64,000 nt of DNA from Erinaceus europaeus. Lineage: Eukaryota; Chordata; Mammalia; Eulipotyphla; Erinaceidae. Under the pieces are notes generated by a model, which was not told the origin of the DNA, did not search any database, and saw only the letters and a list, made by a program, of their open reading frames with translations. Both the position numbers and the translations under genes were made by a program. The stretch spans positions 45,303,237-45,367,236 of the forward strand of contig NC_080185.1 in the NCBI RefSeq assembly GCF_950295315.1, read 5' to 3'. Positions 33,045 to 44,262 of this stretch are shown piece by piece; the first letter of the stretch is position 1, and the number at the start of each line of letters is the position of its first letter.

Positions 33045-33228
33045 ATGAACCTGCCCTATGACCTGGAAATCTCTTGCAAAAGGATCTATCCAAAGAACAC
33101 AAAAACTCCTATAAAAAGATCAGATCTATGTAAAACTATATTTTCAGCAGCCCTGTTCATATTGCCCAAAGTTGGAAGCCACCAAGATTCGCAATGACAG
33201 ATGAGTGGCTAAAAAATTTGTAGTAGGA
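33045..33228 (+). mobile_element. L1 ORF2 C-terminal fragment
   Basis: 'aacctgccctatgacctgga', 'atattttcagcagccctgtt', 'gacagatgagtggctaaaaa'. Confidence 0.75.
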
Positions 33229-33229
33229 G

Positions 33230-33440
33230 TAAGGCAGTGGCACACCTGGTTGAGCTCTGACATAATAGTGCACAACGATCCAGGTTCAAGCCCCTGGTCC
33301 ATATCTGCAGGGGAGAAGCTTCACCAGTGTTAAAGTAAGGTTGTAGCTGTCTCTATGTCTCTACCCCTCTCTACCCCCCTTACCTCTCAATTTCTCTCTG
33401 TCTCTATCCAATAACAAATAAGTAAATAAATAAAAAATAT
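33230..33440 (+). mobile_element. SINE-D copy
   Basis: 'ggcagtggcacacctggttg', 'ccaggttcaagcccctggtc', tail 'caaataagtaaataaata'. Confidence 0.85.
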
Positions 33441-33597
33441 ATAACTGAGAAGGGAAGGGATACAGAGAGGGAGAGAGATAGACACCTGCAGCCCTACTTC
33501 ACCACTTGTGAAGCTTTACCCCTGCAGCTAGGGACCAGGGGCTTGAACCTGGGTCTTTACATATTGTAATGTATGCACATAGCCACCTGGTCCCCAA
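33441..33597 (-). mobile_element. SINE-D copy
   Basis: 'acctgcagccctacttcacc', 'gggcttgaacctgggtcttt', 'catagccacctggtccccaa'. It is back to back with the previous plus-strand SINE, giving an inverted pair. Confidence 0.85.
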
Positions 33598-33631
33598 TAA
33601 AAATATTTTTAAAAAAGAAAGTTGTAGTATA

Positions 33632-33840
33632 GGGGGCTGAGTGGTGGTGCACCTGATTGAGCACACGTTATCATGCACAAAGACCTAGGTTGAAGCCCCT
33701 GGTCCCCACCTGCAGGGGGAAGCTTCGCACATAGTAAACTGGTACTGTAGGTAGGTATCTCTTTATCTCCTTCTCTGTATCTTTCTTCTTTATCAGTTAC
33801 TCTTTATCCTTGTTATTTAAATTAACAAGATCTTAAAACA
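33632..33840 (+). mobile_element. SINE-D copy
   Basis: 'ctgagtggtggtgcacctga', 'taggttgaagcccctggtcc', 'cccacctgcagggggaagct'. Confidence 0.85.
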
Positions 33841-33864
33841 AGATTCAAAAAATAGAGGGAAAGG

Positions 33865-34160
33865 GTTGGTGGTGGTACACTTGGTTGAGCACACATGTTA
33901 TAGTATGCAAGAACCTAGGTTCCAACTTCCATTCCCACCTGCAGGGGGAATACTTCAGGAGTAGTAAAGCAGATATGCAGGTCTTTCTCTTTTCCTTTCT
34001 TTCTTCTCTTGCATTATCAGTTTTCTGTGTCCTATCTAATAAAAAAATGAATGGGAAAATTTAAAAAAAAATGTCCACAAGGAGTGGTGGATTTATTTGT
34101 GTAGGCAACAAGCCTTTGTCTTGTAAGGGGCAAAATAAAAATAATAATAAAACCAGAGAG
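33865..34160 (+). mobile_element. SINE-D long form
   Basis: 'gttggtggtggtacacttgg' head, 'tcccacctgcagggggaata', 'gtgtcctatctaataaaaaa', then the 3' module 'ggagtggtggatttatttgt' and 'aagcctttgtcttgtaaggg'. Confidence 0.8.
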
Positions 34161-34188
34161 AAAGTGGAAGAAAGAGAGAAAGAAATAA

Positions 34189-34264
34189 AGGAAGGAAGGG
34201 AGGGAGGGAGGGAGGGAGGGAAGAAGGAAGGAAGGAAGGAAGGAAGGAAAGAAGGAAGGAAAGA
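34189..34264. repeat. (GGAA/GGGA)n microsatellite
   Basis: Tetranucleotide repeats ggaa and ggga, purine-only strand. Confidence 0.95.
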
Positions 34265-34334
34265 GAAAGACAAAATACATAAGGTTATCCACAGTAATAA
34301 AAATGAGATGCAGTTTTTGAATAGGAGATTTTCT

Positions 34335-34460
34335 TTTTTATCTGTGATTTAATATTGATTTACAAAATTACAAGATAAAAGTGGTCCAACTCTGCACCAT
34401 TCCCAGCACCAGAGTTCTGAATCCCCAGGCCCTCCATTGTAAGTTACAGCAGTTCTCTTA
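34335..34460 (-). mobile_element. Long-3'UTR L1 tail, short
   Basis: 'atttaatattgatttacaaa', 'gtccaactctgcaccattcc', 'caccagagttctgaatcccc'. Confidence 0.65.
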
Positions 34461-34809
34461 AGGTTGCAGGTATAGTAAAACTATTATTTCCACAACTATC
34501 TGCCTATATTTGTATATTTTGGGGCCCTATTAAGGCTTTCATTGCTAAATAATCATACCAAGCCAAGGAGGGATTTGTTAGACTTAGTTGCTGGGAAAAT
34601 TGGGTCACACTGCCTTTTTAGCATAGCAAAAGCACAGTTTAGTCGTCAACATTCCATAAAGAATCATGTTTTACATGAGTTGTATAGATGAACTCAGCTA
34701 AGTTCATATTTCTGTGCTGCTGGGGAAGATAAGATTTGTTTCAGGTTGTCACTTGTAATAACATAAGACAAAAATTCGACTATTCCTTTCGAAAGGAAGA
34801 TAGTGTCTT
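34461..34809. other. Unassigned flank of the full-length L1
   Basis: No gene or family recognised. Confidence 0.3.
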
Positions 34810-34826
34810 AGAAAAAGTTTAAAATG
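34810..34826 (+). repeat. L1 target-site duplication, left copy
   Basis: agaaaaagtttaaaatg, repeated at 44246-44262 with one mismatch (t to c). Confidence 0.9.
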
Positions 34827-37032
34827 GGAATTCCAGAAGATGGCGGACTGAGAAGCTGCTAGTGGCTTGAGCTCTGACAACATCTACTGGAAATGGTAGC
34901 ATTTTTTGCCTTTAGCAGGACAGTCAGTAAGGGGTCTTAGCGGTAACACCAAGGAGGTGACTATAACTCAATTTGGGTTAGAAGATAGAGTAAAAAGGAA
35001 GGAAAAAAATTTTTTTTATTATTATTCCCAAAGCACACCCCTGACCCCCTCCACTCCCCATAACCAGTACCTGAGGGCCAGAGATCTGCTCCTAGCAGGC
35101 TCCCCTGATGAGCTTCTTTCTTTACCAAGATTCCTGTCCCACCAGTGGGTGTTATTCCAACTCCAATTCTATTCCTTTCTGAAAACCTTGGCATTTCTTC
35201 CTTCTAAGTGGCCAGTTCCAGCTACAAATATTCCATCAAGCAAAGCCTTACTCAGACAGGGAAAGACCACCAGAGGTTTTTGGTTGTTTTTTTTTTTTTT
35301 TGCTTTATTTTATCAGCAATTAGCTGCCTCAGCTCAGAGGGCCTGAGGCAATCTGGAGCCAACCAAGCTGAAGACAGGACAGGTTTTTTACTCTGTTCTA
35401 TTTTATTATCAATACTAGATAAATGTGTATTCCTTTCCCCCTCTCCTTCAGGTTGACCAGAATTAACTCTTAGTGTATTATCCATTGCTAGGGGATTGGA
35501 TGTCTTATCCACTGCTAAAGTAACTTGTTTAACTCTTCCTACTGCCCCTACCCATTCTCCCCCATCCCTCACCTGGATAATTAAATAATAATAATAAATA
35601 AATAAAAACTCTTTCCTTTCACTGTTCTTTTATTACTGTTCTTTTTTATCTCTATCTCTCTTTTTTTCTTCTTTTTCTCATTTTTGTCATCCTTTCTTCC
35701 TTCTTCCAGCTTTCTGAATTCACTGATACACCTTTGGGAATTATTTTGGGGAAGAAATCTGACTCAGAATGGACTCTCTCTGCATGTATCACTGCTCTAC
35801 TTCCCTTTCTCCTCTAGCTACCCCTAGAATATACAGTGGATAGTAGATTTGCATAACTGTCTATTCTTGCTATTCTTGTCTATTCCTGAGGGTTTTTTTG
35901 TTGTTTGTTTGTTTTACTTTCTTAACAATTAGCTGCCTCTGCTCAGGAGGCTTGAGGCAATCTGGAACAGGTTTTCTACCCTGCTCTATTTTTTACTAAT
36001 ATTATATAAAGGTGTATCTCTTCCCCCCCCCCATTTAGGTTGACCAGAACTAACTCTTAGGGTATCTTCCACTGCTAGGGGACTGGGTGTCTTATCCATA
36101 ACAAGAGGAACTTGTTTAACTACTCCTACCTCCTCTACCCACTGTCCCCTTCTCCCTCCTCCTAGCTAGTTAAAAAAATAAAATAGGGAGTTGGGCTATA
36201 GCACAGCAGGTGAAGCATAGGTGGCGCAAAGCACAAGGACCGGCATAAGGATCCCGGTTCGAACCCCAGCTCCCCACCTGCAGGGGAGTCGCTTCACAGG
36301 GAGTGAAGCAGGTCTGCAGGTGTCTATCTTTCTCTCCTCCTCTCTGTCTATCCCTCCTCTCTCCATTTCTCTCTGTCCTATCCAACAATGACAACAACAA
36401 TAATAACTACAACAATAAAACAACAAGGGCAACAAAGGGAATAAATAAATTTAAAAATATAAAAATATAATAAATATAAAAAAATAAAATAAAAAATAAA
36501 TTAATCAATTAAAAAACTTTCCTTTCACTGATCTTTTATTACAGCTCTTTTTCTTATCTTTTTTCTCTTCTCTCTCTTGTTTCTCTTTTTTATCTTGTCT
36601 TCATTTCTTACTTCCTTCTTTGGCTTTCTGAATTCACTGATATTCATTTGTGAATTATTTTGGGGAAGAAATCAGACTCAGAATGGACTCTCTATGTGTG
36701 TATCTCTGCTCTACTTCCCTTTCTCCTCTTGCTAACCCTAGAATATACAGTGGATAGTAGATTTGCATAATTGTCTATTCTTATTATCCCTTTTTTCCTT
36801 TCTCTTTCTTCTTCACTTGGACTTGGTTGCTAATTTTTCACAGACTGGAGACATTGTTTGGCTACTGGTAGTGATTAAACTGCTTCAATCCTTGCTTCAA
36901 TTGCTATTGTAATTTCTGAGGTGGGTGATTGCATTTTTCATAAAGATATTTAGTACACTGTTGCTTGTAATCAAAACACAACAACTGAGGAACAACAGAA
37001 CATAAAAATAAGAAACACATAAATAAATAAAA
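34827..37032 (+). promoter_or_regulatory. L1 5' UTR with tandem ~610-bp monomers
   Basis: Unit 1 (about 35273-35886) and unit 2 (about 35887-36790, containing a SINE) align in order: 'aattagctgcctc', 'gaggcaatctgga', 'aggttgaccagaa', 'tctgaattcactgata', 'cagtggatagtagatttgca'. The 5'-most ~450 bp is not repeated. L1 5' UTRs act as internal promoters in other mammals; promoter activity here is inferred only. A 146-codon ORF (34906-35346) lies in the unrepeated part and has no recognisable domain. Confidence 0.8.
36186..36477 (+). mobile_element. SINE-A inserted in L1 5' UTR
   Basis: 'gggagttgggctatagcaca' head, 'cccggttcgaaccccagctc' B box, full CT body and (caa)n tail. Flanks aaaaaaataaaata (36172-36185 and 36478-36491) give the probable duplication. 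It is younger than the L1. Confidence 0.9.
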
Positions 37033-37927
37033 ATGGGTAGATCAAGAGCAAATAAAACTGCTACTATAATGAATGAAGACAAGAGCCCAGAAGAAACTAC
37101 AAGTCAGCCAGAAGTAACCATAGATAAGAAAAGTATGCAAGCAATAATAAACTTATTAATCACAGAAATTAAAACAACTTTGGAGGAAAGGAATGGCAAA
37201 ATGAGGGAAACAACAGTTGAGACCCCCAAGGAAAATACTGATTATCTTGAGGCAATTAGAAAACTGAAAGCTGAAATAGCTGAACTGAGGAAAGAAGCTG
37301 AGGGAAGGGAAAGCAGACTAACAGAAGCAGAAAACAAAATTAGAGAAAACTAACAAAGAGGTGAAAGAGCTCAGAAAGAGATTGAGAGACATTGAAAACA
37401 ACAACAAAGACATATGAGATGATCTCAAAAGAAGTAACATTTGTATAATTGGCCTGCCACAGGAAGAAAGAGAGGAAGGGGAAGGAAACATTTTAGAGGA
37501 AATAATAGAAGAAAAGTTCCCAGACCTGAATAGCAGAAAGGACATTAAGATTCAAGAGGCACAGAGAGTTCCAAACAGAATCAACCCAGACCTGAAGACA
37601 CCAAGACACATCATAGTCACAATGAGAAGAAGTAAGGATAAAGAAAGGATCCTAAAGGCTGCAAGAGAAAAACAAAAAGTCACATACAGGGGGAAACCCA
37701 TAATACTATCAGCAGACTTCTCCACTCGAACTCTAAAAGCCAAAAGAGAATGGCAAGATATCTATCGAGACCTGAATGAAAAAGGGTTTCAACCAAAGAT
37801 AATATATCCTGCTAGACTTTCATTCAAACTAGATAGAGGGATCAAAACCTTCTTAGACAAACAACAGTTAAAGGAGGCAACCAACACCAAACCGGCCCTG
37901 AAAGAGGTTCTGAAAGACATTTTATAA
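37033..37927 (+). pseudogene. L1 ORF1 (RNA-binding ORF1p), frameshifted
   Basis: ORF1p in L1 is the trimeric RNA-binding chaperone that packages L1 RNA. The ATG at 37033 opens 106 codons with a clear heptad coiled coil at residues 72-104 (EAIRKLKAEIAELRKEAEGR). A frame break near 37349 introduces a stop at 37351-37353. The middle (RRM-like) portion lies in shifted frames. The C-terminal domain is readable at 37622-37927 in another frame (ERILKAAREKQKVTYRGKPI, and YPARLSFKLDRG near the end) and stops with TAA at 37925-37927. Total span of ~298 codons is close to the usual ORF1p length, so most of the gene is present and the damage is by indels. ORF2 follows after ~58 bp, the normal L1 arrangement. 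Confidence 0.9.
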
Positions 37928-39438
37928 ACAAGAACATTACTATAATACTTGCAATATATCAGAACAAATAAAAATTTGTTGAACAATGGCACTACAATAC
38001 ATTAAATCCATTCTTCTTCTTCTAGCATTTGCCATTAAATAATATCAATAAATATCAATGGCTTAAACTCACGCATCAAAAGACACAGAGTGGGGGGATG
38101 GATCAGAAAACATAATCCAACCACATGCTGCTTGCAAGAATCCCATCTGACACAACAAGTTAAACAAAGACTTAAAGTGAAAAGATGGAAAACTATCCTA
38201 CAGGCTAATGGACCACAAAAAAAGGCAGGAGCAGCCATTCTCATCTCAGACACAATAGATTTTAAATTAAATAAAGTAATGAAAGATAGGCAAGGACATT
38301 ACATACTGATTAGAGGATCAATGAGCCAAGAAGACTTAACAATTATTAACATCAATGTATGCAATGAGGGACCATCTAAATACATCAAGCACCTACTGAA
38401 AGAAATTCAAAAATACATCAATAGTAATACAATAATAGTGGGAGACTTTAACACCCCACTCTCACACTTAGACAGATCAACAAAGATACAAGAGAATTAA
38501 ATGAAGAGATTGATAGACTAGACCTCTTGGACATTTTCAGAGTCCTTCACCCCAAAAAACTGGAATACACCTTCTTTTCAAATCCACATAACACATACTC
38601 AAGGATAGACCACATGTTAGGCCACAAAGACAGCATCATAAATTCAAGAGCATTGAAATCATCACAAGTATCTTCTCAGACCACAGCGGAGTAAAACTAA
38701 CATTTAACAACAAACAGAAAATTATTAAAAGTCACAGAATTTGGAAACTAAACAACATACTCCTTAAGAACCCCTGGGTCAGAGAGTCACTCAAGCAAGA
38801 AATTCAAATGTTCCTGGAAAAAAATGAAAATGAAGACACAACCTATCAAAATATTTGGGACACAGCTAAAGCAGTATAGAGAGGGAAATTTATAGCTATA
38901 CAATCACATATTAAACAGCAAGAAAAATCTCAAATAAAGGAGCACACATCAAGGACTTAGAGGAAGAGGAACCAAGGAACCCTAAAGCAACCAAAAGGAC
39001 AGAAATCACTAAAATTAGAGCAGAAACAAACAATATTGAAAATAAGAGAACCATACAAAAGATCAATGAAGCCAAATGTTGGTTCTCTGAAAGAATAATC
39101 AAAATTTAAAAACTCCTAGCCAGACTCACCAAACAAAAGAGAGAAGACTCAAATTAATAGAATTATAAATGATGGAGGAGATATCACAACTGACACCACA
39201 GAAATCCAGAAAATTATGCGAAACTTCTACAAAGAGCTATACGCCACCAAACTAGAGAATCTGGAAGAAATGGAACAATTCCTAGAAACATATGCCCTTA
39301 CAAAACTGAACCAAGAAGAACTACAGAACCTAAATGCACTAATCACAAACAAAGAAATTGAAACTGTTATTAAGAATATCCCCAACAACAAAAGTCTTGG
39401 ACCAGATAGCTTCACAAACGAATTCTGTTGGAACTATG

Positions 39439-40425
39439 TGTAAGCTTGATATAGCTTAGGGAGAACTACCCACATCCTTGGATGGAGGTCTTAGAAGATA
39501 CCCTCTTGATTAGTCTCTCTCAACCGTGGTGAACAAAGAAGAGAAGCTCAGACTTAGTTCTTTCTTTCTTGACTCTCAGGCCCACAGAAACCCAATACTT
39601 CTCCCCATTAACTGTAGGCCACATGGCCACCTACTTTAAGATTCACTTACTCAAAGTCACCTTAACTTCAGATCACAGAAGAACACACCTTATCACACAC
39701 TCCATCATAAGCTCAAATGCCAGACAAGAGAAATTCCAAACTATATGGCCTTTTGATATCCATCTTCTCTCTGTCTCAGCCTACTGGTTTAACCCCTTTG
39801 CTTCTCTCAAATACCATTGGATAATTAAGTTGCTTGCATGATGGAGAATAGCTGTATTGTATCTCATCAATTCCTGTCATACCAGCCCCCAATCATAAGG
39901 GCAAGCTGATCTTTTTTTTTTAAATCTTTTTTTTAATATTTATTTTATTTATTTATTCCCTTTTGTTGCCCTTGTTGTTTTATTATTGTAGTTATTATTG
40001 TTGTTGTCGTTGTTGGATAGGACAGAGAGAAATGGAGAGAGGAGGGGAAGACAGAGAGGAGGAGAGAAAGATAGACACCTGCAGACCTGCTTCACCGCCT
40101 GTGAAGCGACTCCCCTGCAGGTGGGGAGCTGGGGTTCGAACCGGGATCCTTATGCCAGTCCTTGTGCTTTGTGCCACCTGCGCTTAACCCGCTGCGCTAG
40201 AGCCCGACTCCCAGGGAAAGCTGATCTTTAAGAAACCTGTAATTATTGACATATTTCAATAAATCGCTTTGTTTATTTTTCTATTTAAATCATGTCCACC
40301 TGCTAATAAAAGAGATCTGAGCACACTGCAGGTCTCCCCGATGTTTTTGCTTCACGTCATCCCTGTTCTGAGCGAGAAAGAACCGGTCCTTTCCCCTGGA
40401 GATCACCCCGCCAGAGAACCCTACA
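39439..40425 (+). mobile_element. Solo LTR inside L1 ORF2, with nested SINE
   Basis: L1 protein homology stops at 39438 and resumes at 40426. The insert starts TGTAAGC and ends CCCTACA (TGTA..TACA). It has AATAAA at 40258-40263 and 40305-40310 followed by a GC-richer ~115-bp U5-like end, and no internal viral genes. Without the SINE it is about 690 bp. The layout resembles a class I (gammaretrovirus-like) LTR. I could not find a clear flanking duplication (tatg versus caat), so the exact ends or class may be off. Confidence 0.7.
39915..40213 (-). mobile_element. SINE-A nested in the LTR
   Basis: Near-consensus in reverse: tail 'ttattcccttttgttgccct', 'cctgtgaagcgactcccctg', B box 'ggttcgaaccgggatcctta', head ending 'gagcccgactccc'. 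Flanking duplication aagctgatcttt at 39903-39914 and 40218-40229. Confidence 0.93.
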
Positions 40426-41232
40426 CAATTCTACAAAACTTTCAGGAAATAGTACCCATACTTCTTAAGTTATTCCGTAAGATTGAAGAAACAGGAATAC
40501 TCCCTTCCACCTTCTATGAAGCCAACATCACACTGATACCAAAAGCAGATATGGACACTACAAAAAAATAAAACTACAGACCAATATCTCTGATGAAAAT
40601 AGATGCCAAAAAATTAAACAAGACCTTGGCCAACCAGATACAGCAGCACATCAAAAAAATTGTTCATCATGACTAAGTGGGATTCATCCCAGGAATGCAA
40701 GACTGGTTCAACATCCATAAGTCAATCAATGTCATCCACCACATCAATAAAACAAAGCCAAAAACCACATGACTATGTCAATAGATGCAGAGAAAGCCTT
40801 TGACAAAATTCAACACCCATTCATGCTCAAACTCTACAAAAAATTGGAATAGAGTGGAAATTCCTCAAGATAGTGGAATCCATATATAGCAAATCTACAG
40901 CCAACATCATACTCAATGAACAGAAGCTGAAAGCATTCCCCCCTCAGCTGGGGGACTTAGACAGGGCTGTCCACTGTCACGATTACTCTTCAACATAGTA
41001 TTGGAAGTTCTTGCCATAGCAGTCAAGCAAGAGAAAGAAATAAAAGGAATACAGACTGAAAGGGAAGAAGTCAAGCTCTCACTATTTGCAGATGATATGA
41101 TAGTATACATGGAAAAATCTAAAGAATCCAGCAGAAAACTACTGGAAGTTATTAGGCAATAAGCAAGGCGTCAGGCTACAAAATCAGCGTACAAAAATCA
41201 GTGGCATTTCTTTATGCAAACAATAAAAGAAC

Positions 41233-41364
41233 AAGAAGAAGAAGAAGAAGAAGAAGAAGAAGAAGAAGAAGAAGAAGAAGAAGAAGAAGAAGAAGAAAAG
41301 AAGAAGAAGAAGAAGAAGAAGAAGAAGAAGAAGAAGAAGAAGAAGAAGAAGAAGAAAAAGAAGA
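41233..41364. repeat. (AAG/GAA)n expansion in L1 ORF2
   Basis: About 132 bp and roughly 44 triplets, with two short interruptions ('gaagaaaagaag' near 41295 and 'gaagaaaaagaag' near 41352). It sits at the RT-proximal codons after 'tttatgcaaacaataaaaga', where other L1s have an A-rich Asn/Lys stretch. The frame is kept as poly-Glu or poly-Lys, depending on phase. Confidence 0.97.
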
Positions 41365-42868
41365 CATCTAGAAATCACTCCAATTTACTGTTTCATCAAA
41401 ATCAATAAAATACCTAGGAATAATGTTGACCAAAGAAGTGAAAGATTAATATACTGAAAACTATGACCCACTACTCAAGGAAATAAAAACTGATACCAGG
41501 AAATGGAAGGACATCCCATGCTCATGGATTGGAAGAATAAATAATATCAAAATTAATATTCTCCACAGAGCCATATACAAATTTAATGCAATACCCATCA
41601 GAGTTCCACCAAGCTTCTTTACGACAATAGAACAAACACTACATTCATTTATCTGGAACCTGAAAACACCTAGAATTGCCAAAAACATCTTGAGAAAAAG
41701 AAAGATAAATAGAGGCATCAAACTCCCAGATTTCAAACTATGTTATAAATCCATCGTCATCAAAACAGCATGGTACTGGATCAAAAATAGGAACACAGAC
41801 CAGTGGAACAGAATTGAAAGCCCAGAAATAAATCCCCACACCTATGGACATCTAATCTTTGATAAGGGGGCCCAGAGTATTAAATGGAAGAATTAGGCTC
41901 TCTTCAATAAACGGTGCTGGGAAAACTGGGTTGAAACATGCAGAAGAATGAAATTGAACCACTTTTTCTTGCCAGAAACAAAAATCAAATCCAAATGTAT
42001 CAAAGACCTGTATGTTAGACCAGAAACAATCAAATGCTTAGAGGAAAACATTGGTAAAACACTTTCCCACATACACCTCAAGGACATCTTTGATGAATCA
42101 AACCCAATTGCAAGGAAGACTAAAGCAAAAACAAACCAATGGGACTACATCAAATTGAAAAGCTTCTGCACATCCAAAGAAACTATTAAACAAACAAAGA
42201 GACCACTCACAGAATGGGAGAATATCTTCACATGCCATACATCAGAAAAGAAACTAATCACCAAAATATACAAAGAACTCAGCAAACTTAGCACCAAAAA
42301 AGCAAATGACCCCATCCAAAAACGGGCAGAGGATATGAGCAAAACATTCACCTCGGAGGAGATCCAAAAGGCTAACATATGAAAAACTGCTCCAGGTCAC
42401 TGATTGTCAGAGAAATGCAAATTAAGACAACATTGAGATACCACCTCACTCCTGTGAGAATGGCATACATCAAAAAGGACAGCAGCAACAAATGCTGGAG
42501 ACGCTGTGGGGACAGAGGAACCCTCTTGCATTGCTGGTGGGAATGTAAATTGGTCCAGCTTCTGTGGAGAGCAGTGTGGAGAACTCTCACAAGGCTAGAC
42601 ATGGGCCTCCTATATGACCCAGGAATTCCTCTCCTTGTACTCCAAGGACTCCATAACACCAAACCAAAAAGAGGTGTGTACTCCTATGTTCATAGCAGCA
42701 CAATTCATAATAGCTAAAACCTGGAAGAAACCCAGGTGCCCAACACCAGATGAGTGGCTGAGAAAGCTGTGGTATATATATACAATGGAATACTATACAG
42801 CTATCAAGAACAATGAACCCACCTTCTCTGACGCATCTTGGACAGAGATAGAAGTAATTGTTAACTGA

Positions 42869-44245
42869 GCTAAGTATGAAAGATAAAGATGAGTATGGGA
42901 TGATCCCACTCATTAACAGAAGTTGAGTAAGAAGATCTGAAAGGGAAAGTAAAAGCAGGATCTGACTAAATTGAAAGTAGGGCACCAAAGTAAAAAACAT
43001 GTGGTGAGGGGTAGACATGTGGCTTCCTGGGCTGGTGGTTGGTATGGGATACAGTCTTCTGGTGTTGGGAATGGTGTTTATGTACACTCCTAGTAAAGAG
43101 TAGTCATATAAATCACTAGTTAATTAATATGAGGGGGGAAATTAATTGTATGTCTCAAAGTTTTAAAACACATACTGAGTATTTTTAATATATAGGCTGT
43201 GTATTTGATATGCAGACTCTCTCAAAAGCCTAGACCAAGTAGATCAGAAGCAACCGGTGGCACAGCTATATACAAGATATTGGGTACTATACAGAAAACC
43301 CTAACAAAAGGACTTTTCAAAGTTAACCCAATTATCAAATAATGTGATGATAACAATAACAACCCATTGTCTTTTTGAACCCTAAGACAGCAGGAACCTC
43401 ACAACTCCACTATAGATCCTCTACTTCCCCCAGTCCTGGAACCTTAGGATAGGGCCCACTTTCCCACATGCCTCTTCCAATCCATATCAAATAATATTGC
43501 ATATGCTGATCACAACTTAATCAACACAATGATGGCCACCTCAACATGCTTCAGCTCAGACTGTGTCCAGAGACTTCACGTGTGGAATGACAACCCTTCA
43601 GCTTCATTACGTGGGTGAGACCTTTCCTTTCATAGTATTCTCTAATTCCATCCCAGGTGGTTCACTTTCTAACAAAGTCGCTAAACCTAGATATAGACCA
43701 GGTTCTGTGAGAGAGAGCATATGTTCAGACGTATCCATAACCTAGTGGAAAATATATACCTGAAAGCAGAATTACACTAGAGCTTGCAGTGAGTACCCCC
43801 CAACACTTCCTCTCCACTAGTCCAACCATGGTTGCTCAGCAATTTGTTTGGCTTTGTATGTTAACTATCTTTTCAGCCATCAGGTTCCAGATGCCATGTG
43901 GATGCAGGTCAGACTTCCTGGACTGAAGACCCCACCAGTGTGTCCTGGAGCTCCGCTTCACCAGAGACCCACCTTATTAGGGAAAGAGAGAGGCAGACTG
44001 GGAGTATGGACCAAGCAGTAAACGTCCATGTTCAGTAGGGAAGCAATTACAGAAGCCAGACCTTCCACCTTCTGCAGCCCACAATGACCCTGGATCCATG
44101 CTCCCAGAGGGATAGAGAATGGGAAAGCTATCAGGGGAGGGGATGGGATATGGAGATTGGGTGGTGGGAATAGTGTGAAGTTGTACCCCCCCAACGTATG
44201 GTTTTGTTAATTTATCCTTTCTTTAATAAAAAATAAATTAAATAA
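42869..44245 (+). other. L1 3' UTR (1.38 kb, internally shortened)
   Basis: Runs from the ORF2 stop to 'ctttaataaaaaataaatta'. 43350-43800 matches the distal part of the copy at 3860-4260 and the right part of 10815-12395. 43830-44235 matches the terminal ~400 bp of about fifteen other copies. Relative to copies at 10815-12395, 19475-20572 and 49711-50743, a central ~0.7 kb is missing at about 43830. The complete 3' UTR of this lineage is thus about 2 kb. Confidence 0.85.
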
Positions 44246-44262
44246 AGAAAAAGCTTAAAATG
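44246..44262 (+). repeat. L1 target-site duplication, right copy
   Basis: agaaaaagcttaaaatg; see 34810-34826. Confidence 0.9.

Larger units (their letters stand above)
37986..42868 (+). pseudogene. L1 ORF2 (endonuclease-reverse transcriptase), disrupted
   Basis: ORF2p nicks target DNA and reverse-transcribes L1 RNA on site. The endonuclease domain reads at 38090-38660: HNPTTCCLQESHL, VGDFNTPLSHLDRS, and after a frame change [10 protein letters not shown]. The RT domain lies at about 40430-41160, with the catalytic FADD at 41085-41096 and its context [12 protein letters not shown]. The C-terminal region carries [16 protein letters not shown] (41690-41896), NQWDYIKLKSFCTSKET (41948-42382) and the zinc motif CX3CX7HX4C at 42493-42546. 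It ends at 42866-42868. The frame changes many times, an LTR interrupts it at 39439-40425, and an AAG repeat expands it at 41233-41364. No complete enzyme can be made. Confidence 0.92.
34827..44245 (+). mobile_element. Full-length LINE-1 (long-3'UTR lineage), inactive
   Basis: Order: 5' UTR 34827-37032, ORF1 37033-37927, ORF2 about 37986-42868, 3' UTR 42869-44245, A-rich end. The 17-bp flanking duplication (34810-34826 and 44246-44262, 16/17) proves that it is one retrotransposition event covering about 9.4 kb. That length includes a later SINE (36186-36477) and a later LTR with nested SINE (39439-40425). The 5' end 'ggaattccagaagatggcgg' has the usual mammalian L1 'aagatggc' start. ORF1 and ORF2 carry many frameshifts and stops, so it cannot mobilise itself. 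Its 3' end is the reference that identifies most other interspersed repeats in this window. Confidence 0.95.

Noticed and set aside
34032..34352. Ser/Pro-rich and Lys/Glu-rich ORFs on both strands
   Set aside because: Translation of the GGAA/GGGA microsatellite.
34906..35346. 146-codon ORF
   Set aside because: Lies in the L1 5' UTR, has no domain I recognise, and runs through a T tract. Some L1s carry 5' UTR ORFs, but nothing here supports coding.
41184..41378. Poly-Leu/Phe and poly-Glu/Lys ORFs
   Set aside because: Artefacts of reading the GAA/TTC repeat in ORF2.
42587..43087. 166-codon minus-strand ORF
   Set aside because: Antisense of L1 ORF2 end and 3' UTR; no independent evidence.
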